Assembly (NCBI GenBank): GCA_963971305.1
Contig: OZ020305.1
Coordinates: 46,771,750 to 46,835,749, forward strand
Source: Arcuatula senhousia
Taxonomy: Eukaryota > Mollusca > Bivalvia > Mytilida > Mytilidae
Length of the DNA: 64,000 nucleotides
Direction: 5' to 3'
The position numbers were made by a program, and so were the translations under genes. The notes under the pieces are model-generated. The model did no database searches and was not told the origin of the DNA. It saw nothing but the letters and a program-made list of their open reading frames with translations. Below, in pieces: positions 12,818 through 27,000 of this stretch; position 1 is the first letter of the stretch, and each line of letters begins with the position of its first letter.

Positions 12818-12880
12818 ACAATACTCGTATACGAGTATTCTATACAATACTCGTATACAAGTATTCTATACAATACTGCT
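12818..12880. repeat. Short tandem repeat of a palindromic unit
   Basis: The block AATACTCGTATACGAGTATT is followed by CTATAC and repeated about twice with one change. The unit contains the palindrome ACTCGTATACGAGT. Confidence 0.6.
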
Positions 12881-13466
12881 ATATAGGAATGTTGGTCAAT
12901 CTCATTAGAGATGTCATATTCACTAATTTGCGTCTCATTTACAATTACAAAGTGTCAAATTGGATGGCAATAAACAGTGCAATAAACAAACATCGATTGT
13001 TAGGGTTCCCCAAATTTCAAATCCCCGTAGCTTTTTTGATTGATAATATAAATTGGTTCTGTAAATGGGGTGGTGCCTAAAATGTGTAACCCGTACCATT
13101 TTCGGCTCATTTACCCGTACCCGCACCTGTTTTCAATTTTGACTCTTTAACAGCGAAAACGCTTTGAAACTTTCTGAAATTGGACATGAAGATATATGAG
13201 AAGTTATTCTATGAACTGGTATCATTTGTTTTTTCAAATCGTTATTCTAATTTTCCAAAATCAATAAAAAAATAATTGTTTAAGACATCAAATAAAACAT
13301 TACACAATTAAAAGAAACCAATTTACAAGGAAATTATAATTTAAAAGGACGCTTAAAGTTATTCCTTTTGCACATTTACATATATCTATGTGTTAACTTC
13401 TGGTTACACATTTTAAGAACCAAAATTTTCTAACATTAAACATTTATTGACTTTGATAGAGGTGAA

Positions 13467-13666
13467 TACTGTAAATGTGGAAATTTTCGCAGGGTGTTAT
13501 ATGCGTTTTTGTAATGTGAACCTTTCGCGTGGGATATATATTCACGTTTTTAAATACACCCTTTACTTAAAGAATAATCTATTCACGTTGGGGATATTTT
13601 CACGGATATTTCCTGATTGCGAATTAAGCAAAATTATCCCCACACGAAAATTCCACGTTTACAGTA
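13467..13666. mobile_element. TACTGTAAA-type MITE
   Basis: Ends TACTGTAAATGTGGAAATTTT and, inverted, TACTGTAAACGTGGAATTTT. The interior has TTCGCGTGGG and TTCACG motifs. About 200 bp, non-coding, with TA at both edges as for mariner-type insertion. A relative is at 32600-32811. Confidence 0.7.
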
Positions 13667-13755
13667 CCTGGTTTTATCAACTCCAATAAAATTATATTCA
13701 CAGGCCAATAGCGAGGTGGATATTATTTTGAGAGTTGATAATACTGGTATTCACT

Positions 13756-13810
13756 GATATCATAGACCTGTATATTAAATATATTTAATATACAGATCTA
13801 TGCTGATATC
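13756..13810. repeat. Palindrome, second copy of the 1473-1516 sequence
   Basis: The core CATAGACCTGTATATTAAAT is inverted around an ATAT centre. Flanking TGATATC/GATATCA extends the symmetry. The inner part matches the palindrome at 1473 almost base for base. Confidence 0.75.
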
Positions 13811-13824
13811 AAAGTCTTTGAATG

Positions 13825-13960
13825 AACATAGAACATAGAACATAGAACATATTTTATTTTCCAATCAAGGGCCCAACAAGGGGCAGCATGAGTATACATA
13901 TAACATTTAAATTACAATGTTTTATTTATATACAACTACCAAAAATAAGTGAAAAGGTGA
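13825..13960 (-). mobile_element. 3' end of a LINE with a heptamer tail
   Basis: On the minus strand the sequence reads GGGCCCTTGATTGGAAAATA and ends in about four copies of ATGTTCT. The LINE at 48290-48345 ends GGGCCCTATGATTAGGAAAT followed by ATTT repeats. The matching 3' motif followed by a simple-repeat tail suggests a 5'-truncated copy of a related non-LTR element. No RT frame is seen. Confidence 0.55.
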
Positions 13961-14436
13961 AAGAAAGAAAACAAAAACCCTTTATATGTTAGTACTGAAA
14001 AACTTCTAAAACTTAATTTTTCTAAAAACTGTATTTATACATGAACATGATGAAATTCTCAGAGTGAAATCATATAAAAAAGTCATGTTTTAGTCTTCTC
14101 AGAATCAAACAGCATTTAAACTTGATTCTGAAATTTTCAGGTTTTGAAGCACTCTTCTTGAAAAAATCATTAATTGAGATCATAAGTTCATCATGATCCA
14201 ATGATGTCACAATCATGATTCTATTTTTGACGACTCAAAAGTGATAAACATTCTTAGAAGATAGAATTTCTATCTTTAGCGACTCAACAGTCAAAACTTT
14301 TATCAGTCTATTTTTTAACTACTTCGAGGTTAACATACTCTCTGCATATTTTCATGATATCATGGGCCAATCAAAATGAAGATAAATTTTAGTCATATAC
14401 ATGTAATAACATTATTTGTTAAAACTAAGAAAAAAA

Positions 14437-14828
14437 GATTTAAGTGCAGTTTTCTGTAAGAATCAGGCAAAATCAAAAATTTTTGAATCATGATTTTAAA
14501 AACACACGGTTTTGACAATGAAGTGTCATTCAAAATAGCCTTCTAATGAAGAAACAATCATCTCCAGTGTCAGAGGATGGAGAAAAATTTCTGTTGCAAT
14601 GATAAGGATTTAGTAGGACTTGACACGAGTTATCTCCCTTAGATCCAAATTTTATATGCATTTTAACCAAAATATTTCTCAAATTTCTGACTCTTTTGAG
14701 TAGTGCCAATGCATTTTTTGTTACCATTTAAGCATTTTGAACAGTATTTTGAAGTCAAACTTTTGTGTTTTTTAAATCATGATTAACGCATTGCCTGATT
14801 CTGACAGAGAATAGCACTTAAATTTATA
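14437..14828. repeat. Inverted-repeat block (~390 bp)
   Basis: The left arm reads AGATTTAAGTGCAGTTTTCTGTAAGAATCAGGCAA and then ATCATGATTT. The right arm, inverted, reads AATTTAAGTGCTATTCTCTGTCAGAATCAGGCAA and then ATCATGATTT. The interior has an open frame of 65 codons (14727-14530) with no recognised domain. Confidence 0.6.
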
Positions 14829-15055
14829 ATAACATGACACCAGTTCATGATAAATCTGATCAGAAATCTGTGTTGGCAGTGTCAGAAAGTTTCATTACAT
14901 TTTGCTGTTTGCAGTCAAAATTAATAACGGGTACAGGTCAATGAGCCAAAAATGGTACAGGTGCAGGTTACACATTTTATGCTCTCCACCACCAGAGGTT
15001 TTGTTGTACAGTGGTGTGAAAATTTTATACATATATTTTTCTTTAAAAATTTCAG

Positions 15056-18000
15056 AGACATGGATCCAGACCTATGCATCTTTAGGTTTTGGGTTTGTTT
15101 GCTTATTCATTGGTATTCCTTTATGGTGGCAAACAACTGAAGTCTATAGGGTTAGCTTACCATACTCAGATATTGATGAGTTGTTTCTAACAAAGGTAAG
15201 ATTAAGTGTTCTAAAAAAAATCTGAAATTTAAAGAATTACACCTTCAGAACAACAATACATTGAAACAATGAGGTGTGGGAGAATCTTTCCACAGAGAAA
15301 TTTTCCAGTATGTAGGAGAGCACACATTATTGAAACACATGAATTTTAACAAGGCAGCAAATGAGCATGACAACCTTGATAAAATGAAATGTTCCAATAA
15401 AGAGAAATTAAACATAGCAGCAATAATTAAAGGGGTTGAAAAAATGTACACAGTGGATTCCTCTCAATTGTATAATCATTTTGTAGGAGAAATATGCAAG
15501 CAATTTAACCAGATGACTCGGTATAGTGACATGCTTAATATAATTTTACCAAAAAAATTATATGATTTGTCTTATTAGTAAATGTTTTGACTTATTACAG
15601 CACTCAGGTGGCACTTTTATTGTATTCTTATGCTGTTTATTTATATTAGACGATATGTTTTAGTAGCAATGTTACATGTTTAGTTAATTTCCCATCAACT
15701 TTGTTTACGCGAAAATTAAGCTTCATGAATTTATTTGTCTTCCATTTAAATCTATGCACAATAATATTACAGTGAGAATTACAAACCTGCACGAAGTATA
15801 ATTCAGTTGTTTTACTGTGAATAAAAGACGACACGAAAATTTCCCAGTATACAGTATGTAGATTATTTTAAACTATTTTTTCTTAGTTAAAGTATACTGT
15901 GGACATTGAAGTTATAAACTTTGACAAGCAAATAACAGATGTTGATCTAACAACCTTGTCTGGAGGGCTATCATCACAGCTAGGTAAGATAAAATGCAGG
16001 AATAGATATTTTGTGTTCATTGTTATTTTTTTTTTAAATTTGACATCTTAAGAGTATATTTTAAAGTAAATTTATAATTATCATAAATTTTAGAATTTTG
16101 AAAATATCATGAGAATTTGGAAATCTTTTCTAACATTATTTGATATTGGGCTTTACCCTTCATGTGTTATGTACATTTTAATACACCCATTATTGTATAA
16201 AAGATCTAATAAATGATTTTTTATCATTTTTAAAAAATCTAGTTACTGTAAGTAAATTTGCAACTATCCTAATGTATGAATTTGAAGCACCCTTTCAGTG
16301 CCTTTTTGTTTGTTCAAAGTCATTTGGTATTTAATTAATTACTAATTCATTTCAGTATCTAAAGAAACAGACCTGCTCTCCAAATACAGAGTAAATGTGA
16401 GACAATGTACAGATGAAGAAAGATCTGCAGAAAACCTTCAACTTTCAAGTATAGTCTATAAGTTATTATTTTTCATAGAAACAAAGTTTGTGATTTATAG
16501 GAATCACCCTGTCCATCTGTACATCTGTATGTCCACCTATGAAACCTACTATGATAACCCCTCCTTATGTGGTCAATTTTGAAAAGCCTTTACATTTAAG
16601 AAGTACATCATTTGAAAATGTGCATGAAGAAATTGTGTTTCTTTCAAATATTATTCATTTATTTGGCTTTATAGTCTGATCTAAATCTTAAAAATACTTG
16701 GTGTTTCTGAGATTTTACATATTGAAATGTGCATATGTAGATTTTGATTTCATTTTGAAGTAATTTTTTGCTGTGTAACACATGTCCAGAAATTCAGTAG
16801 TACTGAATTATTTAGGTTTAAGTAAAATATTAACATTAGAATAAAGGTAAAAGAACATTAAGGTTAAAGCTAAAAACTTTTTAATATATTTGTGCATTTA
16901 CACCTACAATATAAAATGTTGCTGTGTAATAATATCCTTATTATGTCGCCTGCAACATGTTGAAAAAGCAACAAATAAGGGTTATTTCACACCATTCGTC
17001 GTCCTGCATTGTCCTGGGGCGTCACTAAAATTTCCATCACAGTTTCCAGGCAACCACATGTCACAACCTCTTGATTTTTGGTATGTAGCTTCCTCCTATG
17101 GAACTATATGGTGTAATTGATTTCATGCTCGTAACTCTTCTACTTCCTGTTTACTGAATATTTTAAGACCCAGGCGACATACGTCTTACATGGAAGACTG
17201 CCATTCTAGTTTTCTTTTTAGTTTGCTTGGTATATATGGTATACATGTTTATTTTTCTTTTTTCAGATTTTGATGAAAAATTAAACACAGAAGATGACCA
17301 ATATAATAGATACAGAATTATATTGTTACCAAGACAACTGAAGAAGTCATACATTGGAACACACCATGACTTGTATATGTCTACAATGGACACAGGTGAT
17401 ACAAAATCTGTAATACCCTCCACAAACAAAGATGGGGGTTATATAGAAATCATTGTCTTTGTTGGTTTTTCTACATGACCACATATTTTGTATGTGCACA
17501 TCTTCCTAACTTGATTTGGTGAAACCTTACATTAAGGGGAAATAATTGCACTTAAATTAATTTTTCAATATATGGATTCAATATCCTTTTGAAAGCTTGC
17601 TTAAAATATTCATAATTTTAAAAATTTGATGTGCATTTCATTGTCCAAAAATCTTAATGAACTAAAGAATCAGTAATTCGACTCTTGACAAGAAATTTGA
17701 CATTTCATTGTTAAAAGGGGGAGATAATTCATATGTTTAGATAAAAAACCATGTACAAATTATTAGTAGAAGGGAAAACAATACAAATTCTGATGCAATA
17801 TTTTTGCAACACCATTTTTCAAATGAGAATGACCTGTGTAAAACCTACGATTTACCTGCTGTAAGAATGATTTCAGTAATTATTTGCCCATAGACATTAA
17901 TACTTGACCATCTTTGGATATTAAAATTTAAAAATCTATCTTTCATACCTTTTACAGTAAATTAGAAAAACAGCTGCTTCTTTTCCCCTAAACAAACCAT

Positions 18001-21000
18001 CATGTCATGCAGCATATGGCACTTTCATAATTCATGTGGCCTTGTTTACAAACATTATAATTTCACACTAAATTCAGTAATTACCCCTGACCTCTTTAAG
18101 AAATTAGTAAAAATTCAAAAATCCTATTTAGAATTTTCTTGTTATTATTTCAAGAATAACTATATATAAAATTTGCTGAAATTATTTCTTTTTTAAACAT
18201 TTCAATCAATACCAGAGCTCCAGAGTGTCAATTGGTACCAGATTATTTTCCCAAAAAGGGGCAGCCTTATGTGCGTAAGGGTATTTACTGAAATCATACC
18301 TGTAATTAAGGAGGGTCGCCATATTAAAAATTTAGTAATAACACAGAATTTACTTGAAAGAAAAACACAATGAAATATGTTAATTTTTACCTTATTTAAT
18401 TACAATTTTAAGGGTACACTTTTTGGAAAAGTAAAAAAAAAAGATGAAACTTACATTTGACATTATATTACTTTCCATAATAAATAAAAAAAATGAAGAT
18501 CTATCATGGACTAATATTTTGAAGCATTTTTCAAGACCTGTCTCTACATCTTTAAGAAATGTCTTTTTTTGATTGCATTATTGTATTTCAAACCCTGACT
18601 GCTTTAGACTAGATTTTATTGTCGCGGTTGGCTGTTTACCTCACTCTGCTTTGCATCATCAGGTAAACTAAATTTGTGCAAGGAAATCTACTGTTTACAC
18701 AGTCACAGCTTGAAATAGCCTAAATAGCCCAGGAACACATCTTCAAAAATCCATTTTTGAATGGACTTTGAGGTAGATTTTACAAATGTTGCTGTAACTT
18801 AAAAACTTAATGATTTTTACTTTATGTCAAATTTTAAGAAGTAACTAAAAAGGTTGTGTTTCAGCATTATCCACATTGGCTGAAGGTATGGCTAGACTCA
18901 TAAAGGACTGTTTTGTCAAAGAATCTGTATTGAGAAAAACATACCAAACAACTAAGGGTCAAGAAACCAACCAGCAGGTTAGTAATAACAACAATGTTGA
19001 CGCCTAAAACCAAGGGTTTGCTTGTGTGTGGTTGAACTTAAAAAAATATACCATAGCCAGATTCACATTAGTTGATTGGAAATCCTTAGTTGCAAAACTT
19101 GTGTCTTATCCCTTTGTTTTATTTGACAATAAAATATGTTTCAACTAATACCCCCTTCACATTTACGAGATTTCCTTACGAGTTCTTACGAGTTTAACTC
19201 GTATTCGATCGCAAAGACTCGTAAATCACTCTTTGTTACTCGTAAACAGGTCTTTCTAGCTCGTGTGAAATCGTAAGAACTCGTGAAAGTTTTACGAGGA
19301 TTTTTGACACGTCAAAAATCCTCGTAAGACTTTTACGAGTTGAAAAAAACAACAATGTCATAATTTTACTCGTAAACTCATCGCAAATAACTCGTAGAGA
19401 TCGTAAATGACTCGCCTTTACTCGTAACTAACTCGGGAAGACCTCGCAATGGAATTCTTTTACGAGTGGTTTGCGAGTTAGTTACGATTTGATTTCCAAT
19501 ATCGCAATTCACTCGTAAAGACGTCGTAAAGGCACCGTAACATGCTCGTAAACAGTCCGAAAATAAAATTTTTATCGTGTCTGGACGGGAGTGCGAAAAA
19601 TTTCCGCACAACTGACGAAATCGTGACAACTCGGAAATAGATCGTAAAAGGTTGAAAGAAAATCTCGCGTGAACTCGTAAAACTATAAATTTTGAAAATC
19701 GTAACAACTCGTAAGAGAATATCGTATATGTGAAGGGGGTTTTAGACAAGATTATACACATTACTGGTATATTTTGTTTTATCTGGGGCCAAGGGCAAGG
19801 CTATGAACAATAAATGCTTATGTTGCAGGTTGTTGATTGTTTTCCAATATGAATGTTTCAATTGCTGCTTATTTATAGAGATTGTGATGTGTAAACTTAA
19901 TTACCTTTTAAAGCAAAAAAAAAAAAAATGGCAAATCTTTGTAAGGATATAAATTGCATTATTTCTTAATATGATATACATAAGTTTATATATATTAGCT
20001 TAACAGATTTAGCATGCTGTATAAACTATTAAGCTATCTCCCATTTATATGTTTCAGCCTGATAAAGCTAGTATGAGAGCAGTAAAGTCTAATAAAGAAT
20101 ATGATGTGACCTTTACCTTGGTTTCTCCACAGCCAGATATTTTAGATGTACAGTGGGATATTGAGTCTGGTGTTGGTATGTATCATGTGCATTATCACAG
20201 ACAGGAATTTCATGTTCTTCATATAACTTGATAAGGAATAAAGTCAAGTAAAAAATATGCCTGGTACTCTAAAGTTTGATAATGTTTATAATTGCACTTT
20301 TGAAACTTATTATGGATATTTTTTTTCAGGGTATTTTATTAAAATATGATTTATTGGTAAATTATTAGTATTTGAATGTAAGAACAGTAATAGTACAATT
20401 CAAATATGTCTATTATATTACATGCACTTATGTTTTACCCACTTTGAGAAAAACTCATCTTTTAGAATTGATTGAAAATAAATGATAAATTTTATATATA
20501 ATTTAATACTTTGTTATATTTTAGCTTATTTAGACCCACTAATTGAGAAGATTGGACAATTCACTACTTTAAATATAAAATCCCAGGTAAGAAATAAGCT
20601 AAGCACTATTAAAGAAAATATTAACCTTGTCCTTTAAGGAATATGTTCCATAAAAAATGGCAGGAGAATAACATGTATGATAAAAATCATTTTTACTTTT
20701 GAAGGTTTTATACTTCACTGGATTGCTAAGAAAACCAAAAACAGATAAACAAACAGGAGAGAACTATTATGATATGGAGGATTTACCACATACTATTAAT
20801 CCTTTAGAGGTTAAACTTGGTAGGTTACTAGATTTATTAAATAAAAGAATCAAATGAAACCAACTTAGAAAAATTACAATGCATTGTGAATGAGGTAAAA
20901 GGTTATAATTTTCTCCATTCATAATAATGATAAAGGTTCTTACATACTATTGAAGCAAATGCATTTGGTTAAGTTGATTATTTTGATTTTGATATCTAAT

Positions 21001-24000
21001 CCTATGAAAGTCATGAATTTAGAGAGGCATACCATGGTTTGGTCCATCTGACCATCACAAATTAGGTTTACCTTCAGGTTTAAGTTGATTTTCCGTCTTG
21101 ATGTGGGACACTAATTTATGTCTTTTAGAAATATATGTATTCCTGTTATATTTTTAAAAACTTTTTATTACAAATATATAGAAGTTCAGTTAAGTTATAT
21201 CTACTTCTATGAGTTTTGGCTGGACAAATACTGTATATGAAATGGAAGAATTATATGGTTTATTTGAAGATTGGTCTATGTTTGGTATTGTGTGTCAGAT
21301 TTTCTTAAATTTTTACTTAAAAAACAAGTGTGGACTCTAGTGCATATTGCCTAGCAAGCCGCTATGGACACAAAAAGCAAAGGTCTGCTTTAGTAACATA
21401 AAAAAAGACTTTATTATTTCTAGGTCCTGCTAAGGTTTATTGTTGAATTCTATATGTAGCCTTTGCTGTACACATACTATAAAATCGATCTAAAATAAAG
21501 CCATTTTAAGATAAACATATGTTGATGAATCTAAGTCATGTAAGTGTTTATCCTAAACATTATTTGTTTTTAGATCCAGTATAAGCATTGTACATGTAGG
21601 TTTATTATCTCCTATTTAGTTTAAAATAACTGCATCAAAGTTTGGTTATGTTAGTGGAGGAAATAGGAAACTATTGCAGATAGAGAAAAGCTGTTGCTTG
21701 TTTAAACCTTCAGCTCATCGAGCTCTACAAAAGTCTCCATTGGATCGAAGATAGAAAATAATGAGATGTGGAATAAGTGTACGCGACACAGCCCACAATT
21801 AAACGGCAATTTAGAAAAACCACAATCGAAGATGTCACAGTCTGTTGTTTATTTATACTTATAAATCAGCTTAATGTTAAAGTTTAAAAAGGTTTCAATC
21901 TTCAAATTATTTTGAGAACAAAAGCTACCAATGGGATTCTGGGAATACCGAAGACGAAAATCAAACATATATTTTTTGCCTAGAAATTTTTACAATTTTC
22001 GTTTTATAATATTATTATTTTCAACATTTAGTTGCATTCCAAGTATGCGAAGATGTAAAAAAAAATCGTACATTGTTATTTTGACTTTTTCTAAGTGTGA
22101 CCAAAAAGGAAACTGGACTCATCCTTTTTTGTATTTTTAGTCTTGGGCCAATGCAAGACGGCGAGCAGCGACTTATGGTCATGCTGAAGACTGCTGGCTG
22201 TTTTCCATTGTGATTTTTTAAAATCCCAATTTTTTATGTTGGTTGTGTCGCGTACAATTATTCCACATCTATTTATTGTCTACTTTAATGGTTATCATTT
22301 GTCAGATCAGCCTATGATTTTGAAGTATATAATATTGTATGAAATAAGTTTAAACCCAATGTAGATCTCTTTATGAAAATTTGCAATGTACATGTATGCC
22401 TTTAAAATTTTTACGTCTAATAGCAATAAATTATATTATAACTCAAACAGGGCCAGGTCCAGAAATTTTTGAAAGGACGAAAAGGGGGTGGTTCCAGACA
22501 AATTTTGCAGAAAACCTACACGTAACTTGCAAAATTTTTGGCAGAAAAGAGGAAAAATTCAACCTCAGAACTCCCCCCCCCCCCCCCCCGGATCCGCCAC
22601 TGCTCAAATATTTTTGATTGTCACCTATTCAAAGATTGTCCCTCCCTTTATGATAGAGACTAAAGCAAACTTATACAGGAACGTTGCAATCCATGTTCCG
22701 CACACAGGGGCTTGGATTCTGGTCATTTATATTGACATAAAAAAAAAATCGACCCCCTACTCTATAATCCAAGCCCCTGTGGTTCCGCATAGTTAAAATT
22801 ATTTTCTGACATGTTTGTAGTTGTGGCGACTTTGGTCTCTGTGTGGTGAATCGACAAAATTATCAAGCAATGATAACATTTTCAAACAACCAATAACTTG
22901 TGACAAATAAGTTTATTTTTCTGGATCCCGCAATAGGTTTGTGAGAAATAGATAAAATTATTTATCCTTATTAAAATGACCTAGATCAAGACAGACGAAT
23001 GACCCAATGTGGCTATTTTGTCATTTTCTAAAAATCAATAAAATGCTTGAATTGTGTGTGTCTGATTGACCTATTTTGCATAAGCATTATTTCAGTCTGT
23101 GATAATAAACTTTATTCAATGAATTAACATTTTGCAGTCAAAAATTTATAAGAAAGTACGCTTAAACATGTGCACAACCTGATAAAGTGACTACGCAATG
23201 TACGCTACATGATCTAGTTTAATCGCATTGTTGCTTTAAAACACCGCCACATAAAAGCATAAAAAACAAAGATGCTGTGTACAACTTTTTTGCAAGATTT
23301 AACTTATTTTTGATGTCCGAATAGTATTTTTGTCCTTTAAAACTTTATTCAATTAAGTAAATTTTCGCACTCCAAAATCAAATATCCATTACGCTAAAGC
23401 TACGCAAGATATGCTACACTGACTAAAATATAATCCGAAGCGGAACACAATCTACTGGTCGCGGCAATATTGTCTTGATGGAAATCCGAAGATTGAGAAT
23501 CCTAATATTGCCACCGAGTGAAAAGTGAAAGTATGTACATTGCAAAGAGCTTTTGTAAATATAGAAAGGACGGAAACAAACGACTTAATCTCAGTATCCT
23601 AGAATGTTTTTTTATAATAGGTAGTAAAAAATACAGGTCATACAAACTTTTCTCAATAGCCTTCCAACAAAAGTTGTGTTGTATACTTTCTTGGTCTGTT
23701 TATCCATTCATCTGTCTGTCCCATCTCAGGTTTAGAGTAAGGTATATCTTATTTGTTTTAGCTGGTTTTAACTTTATTCTTCATAAAAATTTTGTATTTA
23801 AATAAAAGGGCAACAAATTGCTGCATAAATACCGGTAATGATATTCCAATTCTTATCACATTTACAAATTTTATACTGATACATTGAAGTTTTTTTCCAA
23901 CTAGTTGAACCTTACTATTTTCCTTCATTAAACTGCATTTTGTTTACAGGTTCCCATGCCTCAAATAATCCAGCCTTGAACTTTTTGGCCTATGTTCCTA

Positions 24001-27000
24001 GCAGAAATCAACATCCACTGTATATACAAAATAAAGGTAACTACATGTAGTTAGAATATAGTCCTAAAATTGACATTATGCACAAATTTTTACCTACATT
24101 ATAATACATCTAATGTGAATGAATACTACAAGTACTTAAGGTGATAGGTACGTAAATCAGCGCCCCTATCGGAAAACGGGAAAATGACGTCGTTTTAGTA
24201 AGAGTTATCCCTCGTATCACAAATGAAAAGATATTCGTCGATGAACAAACGTGATCAACGAAGGAAGTTTTTTTCTTTATACCCCCAAAAAACGGATTAC
24301 AGAAGTTACAAATCTACTATTAAATATCTTATACAGTTGAAACTTATATTGTCACAAAATGATGATCATACGATAGTTCTGAAAAGTTTCTAACATGTTT
24401 ATATAAAATGAGAGCTTGGACCCGTGTGATTTTCTACTAAAACCATTCGCAAGAATTCGCTGTTCGTGCATGGAAAAGGGGTCTTTTGACACAAAACCTG
24501 TCCAGCTTCCCTATTGCTGTATCATTGTAAGGACATGTGTTGATATGGTATAGGCCGTTTAATAGCCTATATTCCGTGAAAATGTTCACACATAAAATAT
24601 ACACAAAGCCGGCTCACGCGTTTCCCGCAGGGAAAAAAGACATCGAAAATCTAGACGGAATACCAAAAAACTGAATTTTGATATTGATATGGATTGATCA
24701 CTGAATTGAACTAAGGAAAGATAATGAAACGTATAATTTTTTTCGCTTAAAACAGAAATTCCGAGAAAATTTTCAAATTGAAACTGGACTTGAAATTGCT
24801 AGGCCCTGTATGCCCTAGTAAAAATTAGCAAACTGTCATGAGAGTTCGTTTTTTTTTTTTTATTTCGTCTTCTTATTTGCTGAAAAAGACCGTATAAACT
24901 ATAGATAAAGGTTTTATTGTATCGCATATGTATACAAGATATTGACTAGCATTATGTACATGATATATCGTTTTATGGGTGTTTTCTATCACGTCCGCGT
25001 TAGTTCTAAAAATAGGGAATGGAAAAAGCACCTGCTAAAAATATACCATATCTTGACCATTTATTAAAAAAAGTGTGAAGGGCCGTTGAACCGCGGGGGG
25101 TAGGGGGGAGGGGGGCTGCTGGCTATATAATGAATGGCAGGAGTGTGCCGCAATAAAGGGTCTATTTTTCAGGCATCAAATTGTAGAACAGGGTTAAAAA
25201 TTCAGCCCTGCTGTTACCAACAGGGTTACGAATATGTAAAAACCAACAAGTTTCATCAGTTAAATAAAATAGACTTGAAATTTTAAATTTAGAATGCTTC
25301 TAAAATGAAAGTTCCTGATCTATTTCAGCTCAAAAAGTTCTTCCCATTTTAACTTCCTATAAACATATACATTAAAAAAATGAATACCAAAGCATTTTGA
25401 CGTGGCCATAACAGGGTATGATATAAAATGTCCGTTGTAATAACAGGGTATGTTTTTCGCAAATTTCTTGATGCTAACAGGGTCTGGTTCAGAGCAGGGC
25501 AACGGCACAGGTTTACCATAAATCATAGGCAGTAGCCCCCCCCCCCCCCCCCGGGCGTTGAACGTTGAACATCGTTTTTATTTTAAAAGTCTGTACTGCA
25601 TACAGGTTGCTCTAGACTGTAAAAATAAATGGCGAGGAATTAATGGCTTTTTTAAGTTTTTATATACACAATGATGAGATTTTGTTTAACCTTAGCTTAC
25701 TTAGATCCAGGAATGTGACCGAGCCAAACCACAGGGAAATATTGATTATAGGACAGCAAGTCCATGTGGCCAAACGGTAACGAACATTCCTCCAATAAGA
25801 GATAAGAGAGACCAATCTAAAAGAATTTCAATTCAAAAAAGTACGACGTACAAAATATGCAAAAATCTAAAAGTCTAATTCTTCATTTTCCTATTAAAAA
25901 ACGATAATTTAGTAATTTACATTACCTCTACGTGCTAATTGCGCGTGATTACGCCATTTTTATGCTCCACCTTCGAAAGAAGAGGGCAATGTTCGTCCGC
26001 GTCGAAGGCTTCACCAGAATCAGAAAAGACGAATTATTAAATCTGACGGTCCTAATCTATCTGTCCGGTACCTGAATCCACTGGGTAAAATACGACTGTC
26101 AACGTTAACGCATGAAAATCTAGAGACAGTCCATGGTTTTACAATGCATGATATTCAACCACGAAAATGATAACGCGACGGGTGTGCTATAAAGCAAGCA
26201 TGAACTGCTTACTCTCCGAAAGCACTAAAGTTCACGTTGCTGGTTGCGGTTTGTTTGTAATTTATTACGTGTTTTTGTTGTGTTTTGTTTTTTAATTGAT
26301 CTTTATGTTGTTTACCAAGTTTGTCCGCCTTTTTTAATTTGCGATATTCCATAGCAACTTCAGTACACATTTGCTTTTTTTCTTTGTCAAAAGTATCCAT
26401 CCATTTTTTTTTACTGCCTTCAGATTTCCAGCGTTAAAGACAGTCGGTCATACCCGTGTGCATCAGTAACTCAAAAATATTATGCCCGGAATACAAACGC
26501 ATTGATAATGTGTGCCTTCTTTTCAGGTGGTGTACATGCATGTGTATAGAAATGAAGAAAAAAATCGTATCGGCATGTAACGCAATCATCAATTTGTCTT
26601 GGCCAACATTGGCATGTATTTGCAAGGCTAAATAGATTGCAGTTTGTAACTAAAACGTTTGTGATTATAAATAAAAAGGCAAGACAGTGCTTTGAATTAA
26701 AAAAAAAAGACAGGATGGTATTTTTGGACGAAAAAAAAATGTAGCTTTAAAAATATAAAAAAAAAACTGCACCTTAGGGCTAAAAAAATCCAGGCTCGAT
26801 TTTTTCCCGTAAATATTAAGGTAGGACGAAGAGAATACACATAGCCCCCCCCCCCCTCCCCCAATAGAAATCAAATGGTTGCTCCCTAATTATTGGAGCA
26901 AATCCTTATACTTACCAAATCCTTAAAATACCTTATACTCCGGCATTTAGAAAGTTTTGACGTCGACGTCGAGTATAACGTCGCTTGTTTTTCGCTTTTC

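Larger units (their letters stand above)
13079..14979. mobile_element. 1.9-kb TIR element upstream of the first PIGS exon found
   Basis: About 50-bp inverted ends. The left reads AAAATGTGTAACCCGTACC..TTTCGGCTCATTTACCCGTACC. The right, inverted, reads AAAATGTGTAACCTGCACC..TTTTGGCTCATTGACCTGTACC. Inside lie a TACTGTAAA MITE, a palindrome, a LINE tail and a second inverted-repeat block. No transposase is recognisable, so it looks like a non-autonomous element. It occupies the region where the missing first exon or promoter of PIGS might be expected. Confidence 0.6.

Noticed and set aside
14902..15225. A single-exon start of PIGS at 14902
   Set aside because: The frame runs through the TIR of the 13079-14979 element. 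A polypyrimidine tract and AG at 15055 mark a splice acceptor, so the upstream part is not coding.
18600..18700. Minus-strand CTGATGA near 18660 as a hammerhead
   Set aside because: A stem around GTTTAC/GTAAAC exists, but no GAAA box or cleavage triplet follows at the right spacing.
19378..19761. 127-codon open frame on the minus strand
   Set aside because: It spans the TIR element made of CTCGTAA motifs; the frame is explained by composition.
22555..22620. Proline-rich coding region
   Set aside because: The prolines come from a poly-C tract in a dispersed repeat.
26209..26400. Lysine-rich 63-codon frame as a transposase fragment
   Set aside because: No recognisable domain, no continuation in neighbouring frames, and it sits in AT-rich filler of the 3.2-kb element.
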